Part shown: positions 1 through 11,200 of the stretch, piece after piece
Position numbering within the stretch: position 1 is the stretch's first letter
Layout: every line of letters begins with the position of its first letter
Source: a virus
IMG/VR virus record: IMGVR_UViG_3300033182_000579
Location: 1 to 35,147 of that record
Direction: 5' to 3' (one strand)
Length of the DNA stretch: 35,147 nt
The notes under the pieces: model-generated
Told to the model about the DNA's origin: nothing
Databases searched by the model: none
What the model saw: the letters and a program-made list of their open reading frames with translations, nothing else
Translations under genes and position numbers: made by a program

Positions 1-1
1 A

Positions 2-316
2 AGGTATTTCTATGCGTTACGTAGAACAGAAAATGGCACATTATTCTTTGCTAAGATTGATCAGTTAAAAGACGTTGACACTATTACAGTTAACAATCCT
101 GGAGCAGCAGAAGATGATTTTACTGAGTTTGATTATGGTGTTGATTTTTTTGAAGGTCGCTTAGAAGCAGACCATTCAAGACCATATGAAAATTTACAAT
201 GGGACCAATATCGCTGGGACAACAAGAACATGTATTATTATGTAAATGACCAAGGCGAGTTAGTAGTTAGAATTAACCAAACTTATGAATATGACCCTAC
301 ACAGATAGTCACATAA
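2..316 (+). CDS. C-terminal part of a virion structural protein (partial, 5' end outside window)
   Basis: The reading frame is open from base 2 to a TAA stop ending at 316 and gives 104 residues with no start codon needed, so it is the end of a gene that begins left of the window. The piece is acidic and rich in aromatic residues (for example NMYYYVNDQGELVVRINQTY near its end). I do not recognise a named family. It lies just upstream of the giant fibre genes on the same strand, so a baseplate, neck or fibre-related virion protein is the most likely role; that is inference from position only. Confidence 0.7.
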   Translation, partial: RYFYALRRTENGTLFFAKIDQLKDVDTITVNNPGAAEDDFTEFDYGVDFFEGRLEADHSRPYENLQWDQYRWDNKNMYYYVNDQGELVVRINQTYEYDPTQIVT

Positions 317-319
317 ATA
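312..319 (+). promoter_or_regulatory. T4-type late promoter motif (CATAAATA)
   Basis: CATAAATA matches seven of eight positions of the T4 late promoter TATAAATA and fits the NATAAATA form reported for marine T4-like phages. It ends 27 bases upstream of the ATG of the first giant fibre gene, with an AAGGA ribosome-binding site between. It overlaps the stop of the preceding gene. Confidence 0.55.
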
Positions 320-346
320 TGATAAGAGTATTTAAGGAACCACACA

Positions 347-3300
347 ATGGCTGAATTTAAAATAAGTAGATTACGTTTTTCCTGGGCAGGCCCATGGGTA
401 GATCAAACAGCATACAACAAGGACGAAATTGTTCAATACAATGGTAAAGCCTATGTATGTTTAGTACCGCACACATCAAACGGTTTTTATAATGATCTAA
501 ATGCCGCTGAACCAAAATGGGAATTAATGATGACAGGACAAACATGGAAAGGTGTTTGGGCCCCGACTACGTTCTACAGTTTAGATAACATTGTAATTTT
601 TGGTGGTATTGTATATAAGTGTAATGAACAGCATTTAAGCGGTGCAGTACTAGATACTGATATCGCTAAGTGGGACGTTTATGCGGAGTCTAAAACATGG
701 CAAAGTGAATGGACGTCTACAACTACTTATGGTGTTGGTGATATTGTTCAGTATGGTGGTTCAACATATGAATGTATACGGTCACACGTTTCAGCAGATA
801 CTGACTTTGATGGTCTTGAAGCAGACTACCTTGGTCTTGATAGTACGCTCGTTAAATGGAAATTAGTTAAAGAAAGCTTCCAGTGGAGAGGAGAGTACTC
901 TACTTCTTCAGAAGATAGTTCCGAAGTTAGATACAAACTAAACGATTTAGTTAAATATGGCCCAAGTGTATATAAGTGTATTGAAGGTTATACGCCTTTA
1001 TTTGATGGCGAAGATTTTTCAACTAATGTTGATATCTACTTAACTTTTGATGAAACTAAGTGGGAACTATGGATGCCAGGTTTTGACTTTGATCAAGTGT
1101 GGGATGAGTATGCAATTTATCAACCTGGTGATGTTGTTCTATATGGTGGTTACTTATTCCAAAGTAAAGTTATTAACAATATTAATAACGTTCCATCGTT
1201 TAATTCAGGTGATTCGTCTGATGCTTGGGAAATTATCGCACAAGCATATGACATGGAAGGCGAGTGGGAAAGTACAAAAAGTTATAGAGTTGGTAATGTT
1301 GTTACTTACGGTGGCGACTTGTATGTTGCAATTATGGATAGCAAAAATGAGCATCCGGGAGATTGCATTTTTTCAGCCCCATACGAAGCAGACGGTTCTT
1401 CAGGAACTACTATAAAAGTAGACATAGTAGACTCAGTTGATCCGGCACTATTTTCAGTTGGACAAACTGTTACAGGTGAAGGCTTTGCAAGAGGACAAAC
1501 TATTCAGTCATTTAGTGTAGATGGTAGTATTGTAACAATTATATTGAATGAAGCACCTGATGGCGCTATAACTGATGGAGCAATTTTAACCTTTGCTGGT
1601 GCAAATAGTACATTTTGGGAATTAATGATTCCAGGATTTAATTGGAAAGGTAAATGGGAAGAAGGTACTTTATATAATCAAGATGATGTAGCGTTCTATG
1701 GCAATGCTACATATCGTTGCGTTTTAGAACATACATCGACCCTTGTAAATAGACCAGATCTTGATTTACAAAATGCTTACTGGATAGTTTATTTGCAACA
1801 CGATAAGACAAATGCGTTAAGTCAAGCTGGCGAAATGATTGTAGGGTCATCAGGAAAAAAATCAGCGTTATCAATTGGTGAACAATCGCAAGTACTAAAA
1901 GTAGTAGGCGAGTTGCCAGTCTGGAGTGACGTAGATTTTACTCCAAATGTTTATTACGTAGCAACTAATGGCGTAGACGATCCAGATAGAGGAACAACAC
2001 CAGATACAGCTTGGGCATCTGTTAAATATGCTTGTGAACAAGTTGCAAAAGGAACTGGTAGACAAAATGAGAAAGCATTACTAGAAGCAAACAAAGAATG
2101 GGCAATAGAAGATCTTATTAGTTGGATGATGAGACAAGAAGCAGATCTTATTTCCCCATTCGATCAATCTTTTGCATTTGATTTTGAAAAGACACGTCGT
2201 GATGCACGTTACATATTTGACGGTGTAGTAACTGACTTAGCTAGAAATCAAACAGCAAGAACTGTTGCAAATACTTTAGCGTATTTTGATTTAGAATCAA
2301 CTAATAAGTATACTAATGAAGATGTTGCTGCGCAGATAGAATATTTTATTGCAGCAATAACTCATTTATTTGAGAATATTGTATACGCATTAACTAATAC
2401 TGTTCCTGCTACAAACTGGCAAGAAGAAAATAACATAGTTAATCCAGAAACACAATACTTTAATAATTCTTTAACTATAGATGCAGATACATTAACTTTT
2501 GTTAATAACTTAAAACTTATACTTGTAAATGCGTTAACGGCAGGTGAGTGGGCAAATGTGCCCCCCGCTAATGAAGGTGCATATACTACTATCAATGTTA
2601 AGTCTGGAACATATAACGAAAACTTACCTTTAGTATTACCTGCAAGAACTGCACTTAACGGTGACGAACTTCGTGGCGTAGTAATACAACCTGCTAATTC
2701 AGTTAATACACTTTGTACTAGAACATTTGGCGAAATTAACCAATTTGTTGTAGGTTCTACAGTTAATATGGAACACAATACTCCTGTACAATTTGTTTCA
2801 CTTAATCCAGTAGATGAAATTAGTACGATTATTGGAGGCGACAATATTGTTCAAGGTGTCACATATTATGTAATTGGCGACAGTATAACTGACACTAGGT
2901 TCTCAGTTTCGGCAACCCCGGACGGTGAACCTGTAGAACTATTTACTAATATTGGATATATGTATGTCTATGGTGGTGAAGCACTACACGACATGATTTA
3001 CGTTCAAAATGATACTGGTATACGCAACATGACCTTAACCGGATTATTAGGAACTCTTACACCGCAGAACGAATACGAAACTAGACGCCCTTCAGGCGGC
3101 GCATTTGTAAGTTTTGATCCAGGTAAAGGACCAGATGATACTACTGCTTGGATTACACGTAAGTCGCCATATGTACAAAACGTAACAAACTTTGGTAAGG
3201 GTTGTGTAGGTATGAAAATTGATAGTACCCTACATGGCGGCGGATTGCGTTCAATGGTATGTAACGACTTTACACAAGTACTATCAGATGGTATTGGTAT

Positions 3301-6300
3301 TTGGTGTACAGGCGGCGATGCACTAGTTGAATGTGTATCTGTATTCTGTTACTATAACTATGCTGGTTATTTTGCAGAAGACGGTGGTAGAATCCGTGCT
3401 ACAAACGGTAACTCATCCTATGGTAAGTATGGTGTGGTAGCAGAAGGTTTTGACACAGACGAAGTACCAGCAACAGGTAATATTAATAACAGAAATAATC
3501 AAGCATTAGCAGAAGCAGTTTCTGCATTAGGTGCTAATGCAGAAATATTAAAAGTACAATTTAATCATGCAGGTTCTGATTACTTTGATTCTACAACTAA
3601 CCTAATGTGCCATGCTAATAACTTCTTAGATAGCAGCGTGTGGAGCACCGATGGAAATCTTAATATAATCAAAGCAGCGTCAACACCGTTTGATGGGCAA
3701 GATGCTTGGAAAATTGAAGGCATAACTAGCTTAACGGATTCTAGTTACATATATCAGCAGAGAGCAGTTGCACCGCAAGGCAAGACTTATACTAATGTTG
3801 AAGGTGAAAACATTACAGGTTCTGGTATTGGTGCAACATTTGATATTACTGTATACAGTGATCGTTATGTAGTTTCTGTAAATAATGGCGGAAGCGGTTA
3901 CGTTGTCGGAAACCAAATTAGAATACCGGGCGAAACATTTGGTGGTCGTTCAGTTAACGATATTACTATCACAGTTGATACACTATCTATTACTGCTATC
4001 TTAACAATAGGTTATACAGGCACTGTTCCAGAAGGAAGTGCATTAGCGTACACTGGTAGTATATACGCTAAGAAAGGTACAGCTCAATACTTTGATATGT
4101 ATGGTATTTTTACTGGATATGATACTAGGTCTAGCTATATAAGATTTAACTTTGACACTGAAACTGTATCTACTTCGCAATTAGCTGATAGCGGAACAGT
4201 TCCAACATATAATATAGATTATCTCGACAATGACTGGTATAGAATTTCGTTTACATTTTGGGACGAAACTGCGCAAAATACATCATTAGAATTCCGTATA
4301 TATCCTCGAGGTGTAGATGGTATTAAAGGAACAACTAATTTTTATGGAGCTCAACTTCAAATAGGTTCCGAAGCAACATTCTTCTTAGATACTACTGCTA
4401 ACACACCAACTGCGTATGCAAACTTTGATATTCAAGGTTCAGGAAGCGGAGTTGCTGTTATTGCTGACGAATTAAGATCGGGTGCAATTTTCCAAACACG
4501 TATACTTGAAAGTGAACAGTACGTACAAGGAGGTCTAGGGTATAAAACACAGACTAACAACGCACAAGTAGGTACTGACGAATACTTAACTTTAGCGCAA
4601 TCAGAAGTTGCAGAAGCAGAAGAATACGAAGGAATGCGTTTAAGTATTACAAGCGGTAAAGGATCAGGACAATATGGTATCATTTCACGCTATGCTCCAG
4701 GAACTAAGAATGCTTACGTTTTAAAAGAATCTTTTGAAACAATTGAGATTACAGCAACTGATGCTACTACTGATAGATTTACAATCGCAGAAGATGCTGA
4801 CTTTTATTCAATGTATGTTGGACAAAAAATTCAGTTTACTCCTACATACTTTGACGTTACAGTTACTGAAACAGCACAGGATAGTGTTGAAGTATTAGGA
4901 ACATGGGGCGACTTAAACAACTTAATGATAGTTTCTGATACAACAAAGTTAAAAACAGGACAAAAAATTAACTTTACTGGAGACGTTTTTGGCGGAGTAA
5001 TTACTGATTTTGATTATTACATTATTAATGTTGTAGATAGTGAAACAATTCAAATATCAACAGCAACAGGTGGATCAGTATGGCCACTTAATACCGTTAA
5101 CATAGACGACGACGGAAACGTAATTGATGTTAATGTAAAATATACATTAAATTATCCTTCAAACACTAGTTACTTATATGCTACTAGTACAGCTGACATG
5201 GAGATAGGATACCCAATTAAGTTTAACGGAAACAGTTTAGGAGATGTTGTTTTAGGTGATACATATTATATACATGATATATATGATGCGAATAATTTTA
5301 CTATTTCAGATGCTGTTACGTCAGTTACAGCAACAGATACTACTGTAACTACAAACGAAATTACTATTTTAGATACATCGGTATTAGTTCCAATGAACCC
5401 TATTATATTTTCAGGAACTAGTTTTGGCGGATTAACTGAAAAAACTCGCTACTGGGTTAACACTATTGTAGATGGAACGCACTTTACAGTTTCTGATAGT
5501 GTTATTTCTACAACAGCAACAGCAACACAGGTAACAACTAACCTAATTACAGTTACTAGTACAGCTGGATTTACTCCTGGTCGACCTATAGTGTTTACTG
5601 GAACAGTATTTGGCGGTATTGTTAACGATAAAGTTTATTACATTCAGGTTGTAAACGATGCTACATCATTTACTATTTCTGAAACGCCAGGGGGCACAGC
5701 ACTGTCATTAACAACTGCTACAGGTGAACTTATTACTAGAACACCAGGCGCTCCTATTACATTAAGTACTGATACAGGTACATTAACAGGAACTCACCCT
5801 GGCACTAAAGAAACTGTTTCGTCTGGGTCAGGCGAAATGGGTGCATCTTTTTATACAGAAACATATGGCGGTGTTTCACAAGGTACAACATATTATGTAC
5901 TAGAAAAATTTGAAGGTGCTACTAATGAATTTACCATTGAGTCAACACTAGGTAGCGGAACTCCAGTAGCTATATCAAGTGATACTGGATCAATGCAAAT
6001 TGGTGAAGTAGGCTGGGATGATATCAATCCTGGAACAGTAAATACCGTAGGCTACGATTCAACATCAGTCTACACTATTGAACCAAGAATTAAGTTTACA
6101 GATCCTATCTTTACACAAACAGAAATGTCTGCTTCAGAAGTAGGTATAGGTAACTGGAATATTTTTGTAACTAATGGGTTCTTACCTATGATAGTTCCTG
6201 AATCAGGAAATACTGCATACACTACATCAGATTATACTTCTTGGGACACTGCAATTAGTTTACCAATTAGCGGCGATACTCGCGAAGAAATTGATGATCC

Positions 6301-8185
6301 AGGAAATCCTGGAACTCTTATTCCTAATACAGATTATAACGGTGGCTGGGTAAGTGCAGCATATGGTAACAACACTTGGTGCATTCTGTCAAGAACTGGT
6401 GAAATGTTATATTCTGTATCAAATGGGTTAACATGGCTAAGTGTGACATTACCAGATCCGGGAGTAGGTCTTTATAGATCGGTAACTTATGGTAACGGTG
6501 TATTTGTTGCGATAGCACAAGGTTCTAATACTGTTTCGTACTCTACAAATAACTGCGCTACTTGGACTGAAGTTAATACAGCTATTGGAGACGAAGATTG
6601 GACTGATATAGCATATGGTAAGGAAACGTTTGTTGCTATATCACGTTCATCAAGCATAATAAAATACAGTCAAGATGACGGAGTTACATGGACTGAGAGT
6701 AGCTTAATAGATTACGGCGACTCAACTATTGATAACTGGGCAGGAATTGAATATGGTAACGGTCGATTTGTTGCTGTTTCGTTTGATGAACGACCACCTG
6801 TTTATAGTTTTGATGGTATTACATGGTATGCATCGCCGCTAGAAATGTCAGGAACACAACTAACATATGGCCAGGGTGTTTTTGTAGCGTTAGGTAATAC
6901 TAGTACTTGTTATACATCAGAAAATGGTATTAAATGGAAAAAGCATGTAATTGACGCATACACTTATACTGCCGCTGGATTTACATTTGATAATTTAACT
7001 AAGAATGGTGTGTTTTTAACACTTGCCGAACAAGATACATCAAAATATGCATCTAAAATATCATTTGGTTGTAGAGCTCAAGCAAGAGCATTAGTTGACG
7101 ATACTAGAATTACAAGCATTGGTATGTGGGAAGCAGGGTCAGGTTACGATGTAAGTGATTCTACAGTTATACCGTCCATATCAATTATTGATCCTAACAA
7201 TTCACAAAACGTTGAATTGCAATTACGTGTTGGAAATGGAGCATTAGGTGCACCAACATTTACAAATCTTGGAACAGGATATAACTCATCATCGACTGCT
7301 ATCCAAATAAATGGTGGAGGTTATGCCGATGCTTATCAGACCGGCTTAGGAATTATTTGTTCAAATTTAACTAGAATTCCACAACCAGGAGATAACTTAC
7401 AAATTAATGGTAATGATGTTATCTATCGTGTTGCAAGAGCGACAATATTAAATGGCACAACAGTTCCAAATTTAGAATGCGAAATTCGAATTTCGCCAAC
7501 TATGAGTCAGCAATTATCTCCTGAACACTATGAATCATTTACATTGCGTTCAAGATTTAGTCAGGTACGATTAACAAATCACGACTTCCTAAACATTGGT
7601 TACGGTAACAAGGAACAGTCTAACTATCCTTACTTGCCAGAAGATACAAATTTAGAACCGCAAGATGAAGTTCAAGAAACAAACAACGGGCGTGTGTTCT
7701 ACAGTTCAACAGACCAGGACGGTAACTTTAGAGTCGGTGACTTGTTTGCAGTAGAACAGGCAACTGGTATTGTTACATTGAGTGCAGATGAGTTTGGACT
7801 AGAAGGTCTAACAGAACTATCAATTGGTGGTGTTGCACTTGGTGGTTCACCGGTAGTAGTTAATGAGTTCTCAACAGACGGAACATTCGTTGCTAACTCA
7901 AATCAAATAGTACCAACGCAAAAAGCAATTAGAACGTACTTAGCAAGTAGATTATCACAAGGTGGTTCGGATACATTTACTGGATTGTTAACAGCAGGTA
8001 CAGTTAAAGTTGGTGGACCAGATGAAATCACTACAGCAGTTCCTGAAGGAGCAGAAGGTTGGCAGGTTAAAATTGGAACTAAGGCAAATGTAAGCGGTCC
8101 GTTAGCCGCTTGGGCAGGCGATGGAGCGGCAATGGCATACTTTATGAAGACATTTGTCGACCCTACACGTAGTGGACAGCAATAA
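347..8185 (+). CDS. Giant modular tail-fibre/adhesin protein, 2612 residues
   Basis: A giant modular virion protein, most likely a fibre that binds host-surface glycans. Residues about 11-485 hold seven W-x-G-x-W...Y...(D/N)-x-V-x-(Y/F)-G-G-x-x-Y repeats resembling chitin/cellulose-binding modules (CBM5/12-like). A pectate-lyase-like beta-helix section starts near 535 (YYVATNGVDDPDRG) and includes the rung-like VKSGTYNENLPLVLP near 752. Residues about 950-1036 form a block almost identical to the next gene (SDGIGIWC, GGRIRATNGNSSYG). A jelly-roll-like carbohydrate-binding domain lies at about 1085-1358 and is split by a GSGY module. PIxFTG modules fill about 1520-1880, and five or six beta-propeller-like blades (YGNGxFVAxS...DGxxW) lie at about 1920-2200. 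The C-terminal cap has TDQDGNFRVGDLF and IVPTQKAIRTYL. The ATG at 347 has an AAGGA site upstream. Family-level function is likely; the exact fibre type is unknown. Confidence 0.85.
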   Translation: MAEFKISRLRFSWAGPWVDQTAYNKDEIVQYNGKAYVCLVPHTSNGFYNDLNAAEPKWELMMTGQTWKGVWAPTTFYSLDNIVIFGGIVYKCNEQHLSGAVLDTDIAKWDVYAESKTWQSEWTSTTTYGVGDIVQYGGSTYECIRSHVSADTDFDGLEADYLGLDSTLVKWKLVKESFQWRGEYSTSSEDSSEVRYKLNDLVKYGPSVYKCIEGYTPLFDGEDFSTNVDIYLTFDETKWELWMPGFDFDQVWDEYAIYQPGDVVLYGGYLFQSKVINNINNVPSFNSGDSSDAWEIIAQAYDMEGEWESTKSYRVGNVVTYGGDLYVAIMDSKNEHPGDCIFSAPYEADGSSGTTIKVDIVDSVDPALFSVGQTVTGEGFARGQTIQSFSVDGSIVTIILNEAPDGAITDGAILTFAGANSTFWELMIPGFNWKGKWEEGTLYNQDDVAFYGNATYRCVLEHTSTLVNRPDLDLQNAYWIVYLQHDKTNALSQAGEMIVGSSGKKSALSIGEQSQVLKVVGELPVWSDVDFTPNVYYVATNGVDDPDRGTTPDTAWASVKYACEQVAKGTGRQNEKALLEANKEWAIEDLISWMMRQEADLISPFDQSFAFDFEKTRRDARYIFDGVVTDLARNQTARTVANTLAYFDLESTNKYTNEDVAAQIEYFIAAITHLFENIVYALTNTVPATNWQEENNIVNPETQYFNNSLTIDADTLTFVNNLKLILVNALTAGEWANVPPANEGAYTTINVKSGTYNENLPLVLPARTALNGDELRGVVIQPANSVNTLCTRTFGEINQFVVGSTVNMEHNTPVQFVSLNPVDEISTIIGGDNIVQGVTYYVIGDSITDTRFSVSATPDGEPVELFTNIGYMYVYGGEALHDMIYVQNDTGIRNMTLTGLLGTLTPQNEYETRRPSGGAFVSFDPGKGPDDTTAWITRKSPYVQNVTNFGKGCVGMKIDSTLHGGGLRSMVCNDFTQVLSDGIGIWCTGGDALVECVSVFCYYNYAGYFAEDGGRIRATNGNSSYGKYGVVAEGFDTDEVPATGNINNRNNQALAEAVSALGANAEILKVQFNHAGSDYFDSTTNLMCHANNFLDSSVWSTDGNLNIIKAASTPFDGQDAWKIEGITSLTDSSYIYQQRAVAPQGKTYTNVEGENITGSGIGATFDITVYSDRYVVSVNNGGSGYVVGNQIRIPGETFGGRSVNDITITVDTLSITAILTIGYTGTVPEGSALAYTGSIYAKKGTAQYFDMYGIFTGYDTRSSYIRFNFDTETVSTSQLADSGTVPTYNIDYLDNDWYRISFTFWDETAQNTSLEFRIYPRGVDGIKGTTNFYGAQLQIGSEATFFLDTTANTPTAYANFDIQGSGSGVAVIADELRSGAIFQTRILESEQYVQGGLGYKTQTNNAQVGTDEYLTLAQSEVAEAEEYEGMRLSITSGKGSGQYGIISRYAPGTKNAYVLKESFETIEITATDATTDRFTIAEDADFYSMYVGQKIQFTPTYFDVTVTETAQDSVEVLGTWGDLNNLMIVSDTTKLKTGQKINFTGDVFGGVITDFDYYIINVVDSETIQISTATGGSVWPLNTVNIDDDGNVIDVNVKYTLNYPSNTSYLYATSTADMEIGYPIKFNGNSLGDVVLGDTYYIHDIYDANNFTISDAVTSVTATDTTVTTNEITILDTSVLVPMNPIIFSGTSFGGLTEKTRYWVNTIVDGTHFTVSDSVISTTATATQVTTNLITVTSTAGFTPGRPIVFTGTVFGGIVNDKVYYIQVVNDATSFTISETPGGTALSLTTATGELITRTPGAPITLSTDTGTLTGTHPGTKETVSSGSGEMGASFYTETYGGVSQGTTYYVLEKFEGATNEFTIESTLGSGTPVAISSDTGSMQIGEVGWDDINPGTVNTVGYDSTSVYTIEPRIKFTDPIFTQTEMSASEVGIGNWNIFVTNGFLPMIVPESGNTAYTTSDYTSWDTAISLPISGDTREEIDDPGNPGTLIPNTDYNGGWVSAAYGNNTWCILSRTGEMLYSVSNGLTWLSVTLPDPGVGLYRSVTYGNGVFVAIAQGSNTVSYSTNNCATWTEVNTAIGDEDWTDIAYGKETFVAISRSSSIIKYSQDDGVTWTESSLIDYGDSTIDNWAGIEYGNGRFVAVSFDERPPVYSFDGITWYASPLEMSGTQLTYGQGVFVALGNTSTCYTSENGIKWKKHVIDAYTYTAAGFTFDNLTKNGVFLTLAEQDTSKYASKISFGCRAQARALVDDTRITSIGMWEAGSGYDVSDSTVIPSISIIDPNNSQNVELQLRVGNGALGAPTFTNLGTGYNSSSTAIQINGGGYADAYQTGLGIICSNLTRIPQPGDNLQINGNDVIYRVARATILNGTTVPNLECEIRISPTMSQQLSPEHYESFTLRSRFSQVRLTNHDFLNIGYGNKEQSNYPYLPEDTNLEPQDEVQETNNGRVFYSSTDQDGNFRVGDLFAVEQATGIVTLSADEFGLEGLTELSIGGVALGGSPVVVNEFSTDGTFVANSNQIVPTQKAIRTYLASRLSQGGSDTFTGLLTAGTVKVGGPDEITTAVPEGAEGWQVKIGTKANVSGPLAAWAGDGAAMAYFMKTFVDPTRSGQQ
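377..1800 (+). repeat. Seven carbohydrate-binding-like repeats in the first giant fibre
   Basis: Seven copies of about 50-70 residues, each with an initial Trp-x-Gly-x-Trp-like motif, then Tyr, (D/N)xV, YGG, Tyr-x-(C/A) and a closing Trp (KWE, FWE, YWI). They resemble CBM5/12-like chitin-binding modules. Between the sixth repeat's YGG core and its closing Trp there is an extra beta-rich insert (about 1395-1610) that the paralogue lacks. Confidence 0.75.
3776..4040 (+). repeat. GSGY module inserted inside a jelly-roll-like domain
   Basis: An insert of about 85 residues with NVEGENITGSGIGATFDI, NGGSGY and NDITITV. It interrupts a carbohydrate-binding-like domain between YIYQQRAVAPQG and LAYTGSIYAKKG, which would otherwise read continuously. 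The same module is found at about 9220-9475 in the next gene, in a different place. Confidence 0.6.
4890..6000 (+). repeat. Tandem PIxFTG-type modules in the first giant fibre
   Basis: Five consecutive copies of a beta-rich module of about 50-65 residues. Each has a G-x-x-I-x-F-x-G core, GG, a YY(V/I) strand, a (F/I)-T-(I/V)-S strand and often GG...TxTG. Copies centre near 4980, 5230, 5430, 5630 and 5880. A sixth, isolated copy lies near 2750-2960. The same module occurs five times in the following gene. Confidence 0.65.
6110..6960 (+). repeat. Beta-propeller-like blades (BNR-like) in the first giant fibre
   Basis: Five or six blade-like repeats of about 45 residues with the pattern (Y/F)G-x-G-x-FVA(I/V)...YS-x-DG-x-xW, for example YGNGVFVAIAQGSNTVSYS and YGNGRFVAVSFDERP. 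This pattern is typical of BNR/sialidase-type propeller repeats found in phage fibres. No catalytic set is visible, so a binding role is more likely than an enzymatic one. Confidence 0.6.
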
Positions 8186-8186
8186 A

Positions 8187-8194
8187 GATAAATA
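8187..8194 (+). promoter_or_regulatory. T4-type late promoter motif (GATAAATA)
   Basis: GATAAATA lies immediately after the stop of the first giant fibre gene and 22 bases upstream of the ATG at 8217, matching seven of eight positions of the T4 late consensus. A GGAG ribosome-binding site follows it. Confidence 0.6.
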
Positions 8195-8216
8195 CATGAA
8201 CACGGAGTAAAATTAA

Positions 8217-11200
8217 ATGGCAGAGTTTAAACTTGGTAGAATTCGTTTTGTATGGCAAGGCGATTGGACCGCTGATACAGCATACGTTGCAGATGATGTT
8301 GTAAGTTTTGGTGGTAAATCTTATATATGTATTAAAAACCATACAGCATCAGCTGAATTTAATACAGATTTTACAGATGCTATTCCAAAATGGGAAATTG
8401 TATCAGACGGCACAAGTTGGAAAGGTTTGTGGGAACCTGAAGTAGAATATGCTCCAGGTGACGTTGTTAAGTATGGTGCAAATGTTTATATTTGCGAAGA
8501 CGGCCATACATCTGCTACATATGCTTCTCCCGACTACTTAGGATTAGAAGAAAATATTGACCATTGGACTCCGTTTGCTACATCGTTTGATTGGAAAAGT
8601 AGTTGGACTGTAAATACTAGATATAAGTTAAATGACTTAGTACGTTACGGTGCTTATGTTTATGTATGTAATACTGCTCACGTTTCTGCTGCTACTACTG
8701 CTCTTGGTTTAGAAGCTGATAACAGTAAATGGACATTGTTTAGTGATGGTGTTGTTTATAGAGGTGAATGGACAACTACTACTAGATACCGTGTTAACGA
8801 CTTAGTTAAATATGGTGGCAATATTTGGATTGCTACTGCTGCACATACTTCGACAGATTTTGAATCCGACGAGGCAGCTAATTGGGATTCGTTTATTGAA
8901 GGATTCCAGTTTGAAGATTCATGGAACTCAGGAGCAAACTATCAAATTGGTGACACTGTAACATATGGCGGTTATATCTATGTTGCTAAAACAAACAACA
9001 CTAACAGTCAACCAACCTCTAATCCAGCAGACTGGGACGTATTTACAACTGGTTTTAAATTCCAAGGCGAATGGAGTGTTCTAACTGATTATAAAGTTGG
9101 TGATGTTATTCGTTTAAGTGGCAATACATATGTTGCTACAAGCGATAACACAGGAAATGAACCACCAAATGGTACATACTGGAGTTTATTAAACTCAGGT
9201 ATTAATTGGGCTAACAGTACAAAAACTTTCTTACAAGTATCAGGTGTTAACGTTGAAGGATCTGGTTCTGGTGCACGTTTTGACGTTACTAAATCTAAAA
9301 CAGTTTACACAGTTTCTGTTTCAACCGGCTTTGCTGGTACTGGTTACGCCGAAGATGACATTATTACTATTTCAGGTGCTAACGTCGGTGGCTTAACTCC
9401 TGCTAACGACATTACAGTAACAGTAACAGGTGTAACTGGCGGAGCAATAGATACAGTTAGTTATGTTGGTAATTCTACTACATGGAAATCAGGCACAGAT
9501 TATCATACAGGTGATGTAGTTTTATTTGGTGCTAATAGTTACATCTGTGTTACTAAGCACACTGCTGCAACTGGCAATCGTCCTGACAACGATTTAGCTG
9601 CCGACTATTGGAACTTATTAACACTTGGTTCGGAAGCATTAGCACTAACAACCGAAGGTGACATGGTTTACTATGGTGAAACAGGTCCAACAAGATTACC
9701 AGTAGGTATCGATGGTCAGATTTTACGTGCTACAGACGGAATTCCAAGCTGGGCTAACTACGGTCTAATTGATAACGTAGTTTATGTAGGTCCGTTAGGT
9801 ACTAATGAACCTGCACCTGCTGCTGGTTTAACAGTTGACAAACCCTGGGGTAGTGTTCGTTATGCATTAGAACAAGTGCGTGACGGTTACTTAAATCCAC
9901 AAACTAGAGACATATTAAAGAATAATAAAGAATTCTTTATGAAAGAAGTTACTAACTGGATTTCTTATCATTATAGAGTTAATATTACCGAAGCAACTAA
10001 TGGTACTGAGGTATTCACATGTACAACTACTGAAAATTTAGCAGTTGGTATGCCTATTGAATTTAATGGAACACTGGGCGGCGTTGTTGAAGGAACAACA
10101 TATTATGTACACAGTATACCTTCGGCTACAACATTCATTATTAGTGCAACATTAGGCGGAGTTCCAAAAACATTAACCAGCGGAACTGGAATTATGGAAG
10201 GTAATCTTTCATACGACCAAACATTCTGCGAAAGAGACACGGGTTACATTGTTGACGCATTAATTTATGACATTTCTAAAGGCGGAACATTGAAGACAGT
10301 TAGAGCAGCAAATGCTTACTATACCCCAGCAGGAAATGAATATATTAATTCTAACTTTGGAACACAAGGTACACAAACTGTTGAAGCATACAACTATCTA
10401 AAAGAAATTGTGTTGACAGTACTAAACAATGAACAGCCGTTAAATTATCAATCACTAAACGGTATTGCTATTGAAGATAGAGCATCACAAGTTATTGACT
10501 TTACTTTAGAAGCAGAACAAACAGGTATTGACAAGGTTACTACTTTAATTAACATTGTTACTACAGGTATTGCTGCTGGTTCTGCAACAGCAATTCCAAC
10601 AGCAACTAACCCTAACACAACGGTATTCATCAAAACTGGTACATATAATGAAGTATTACCTATCGTTGTGCCAGAATATACGGCAATAGTTGGCGATGAA
10701 CTACGTACATCTGTTGTGCAGCCGCAACCTGCTATTCCTTTATTAGCAAATGATAAAAACAAAACAACAGGTGCGCTTAACAGAATTAAATCTTTAATTC
10801 CTGATTTAATGCAAAATATTGAAGTAACAGTTTCAGATGGCAATACTGCAGAACAGCAATACATCAATGGGTATGGCGGCACAACTACTGCAACAAATCG
10901 TCTTAACACCGGTATAGAATTAATGCAAGATGTCCTTGAACAAGGATTAGACTTTGCAGAAGAACACGGAACAGATCCAGGGACAACACCAACTGGAGGT
11001 TCTGATAATGCATATACTGTTGGGTATGCTAACGCCGTTGCACAACTTGAAGCAAATAAGGCGTTTATCCAAGACGAAATTACATCATGGATACAAGATC
11101 AAATTGACGGACCGGTTGCTCCATTTACCGGTGCATTTACATATGATGTTGATGCATGTAATCGTGACGTAGGCTATATTGTTGATGCATTAGTTTATGA

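Noticed and set aside
6110-6960. Sialidase enzyme suggested by the BNR-like blades
   Set aside because: The blade pattern is present, but no arginine triad or nucleophilic Tyr/Glu arrangement could be recognised. A binding propeller is the safer reading.
10448-10909. Long open frames on the opposite strand inside the fibre genes
   Set aside because: They mirror repetitive Thr/Ala/Gly-rich coding sequence, have no ribosome-binding sites or recognisable domains, and lie wholly inside well-supported genes.
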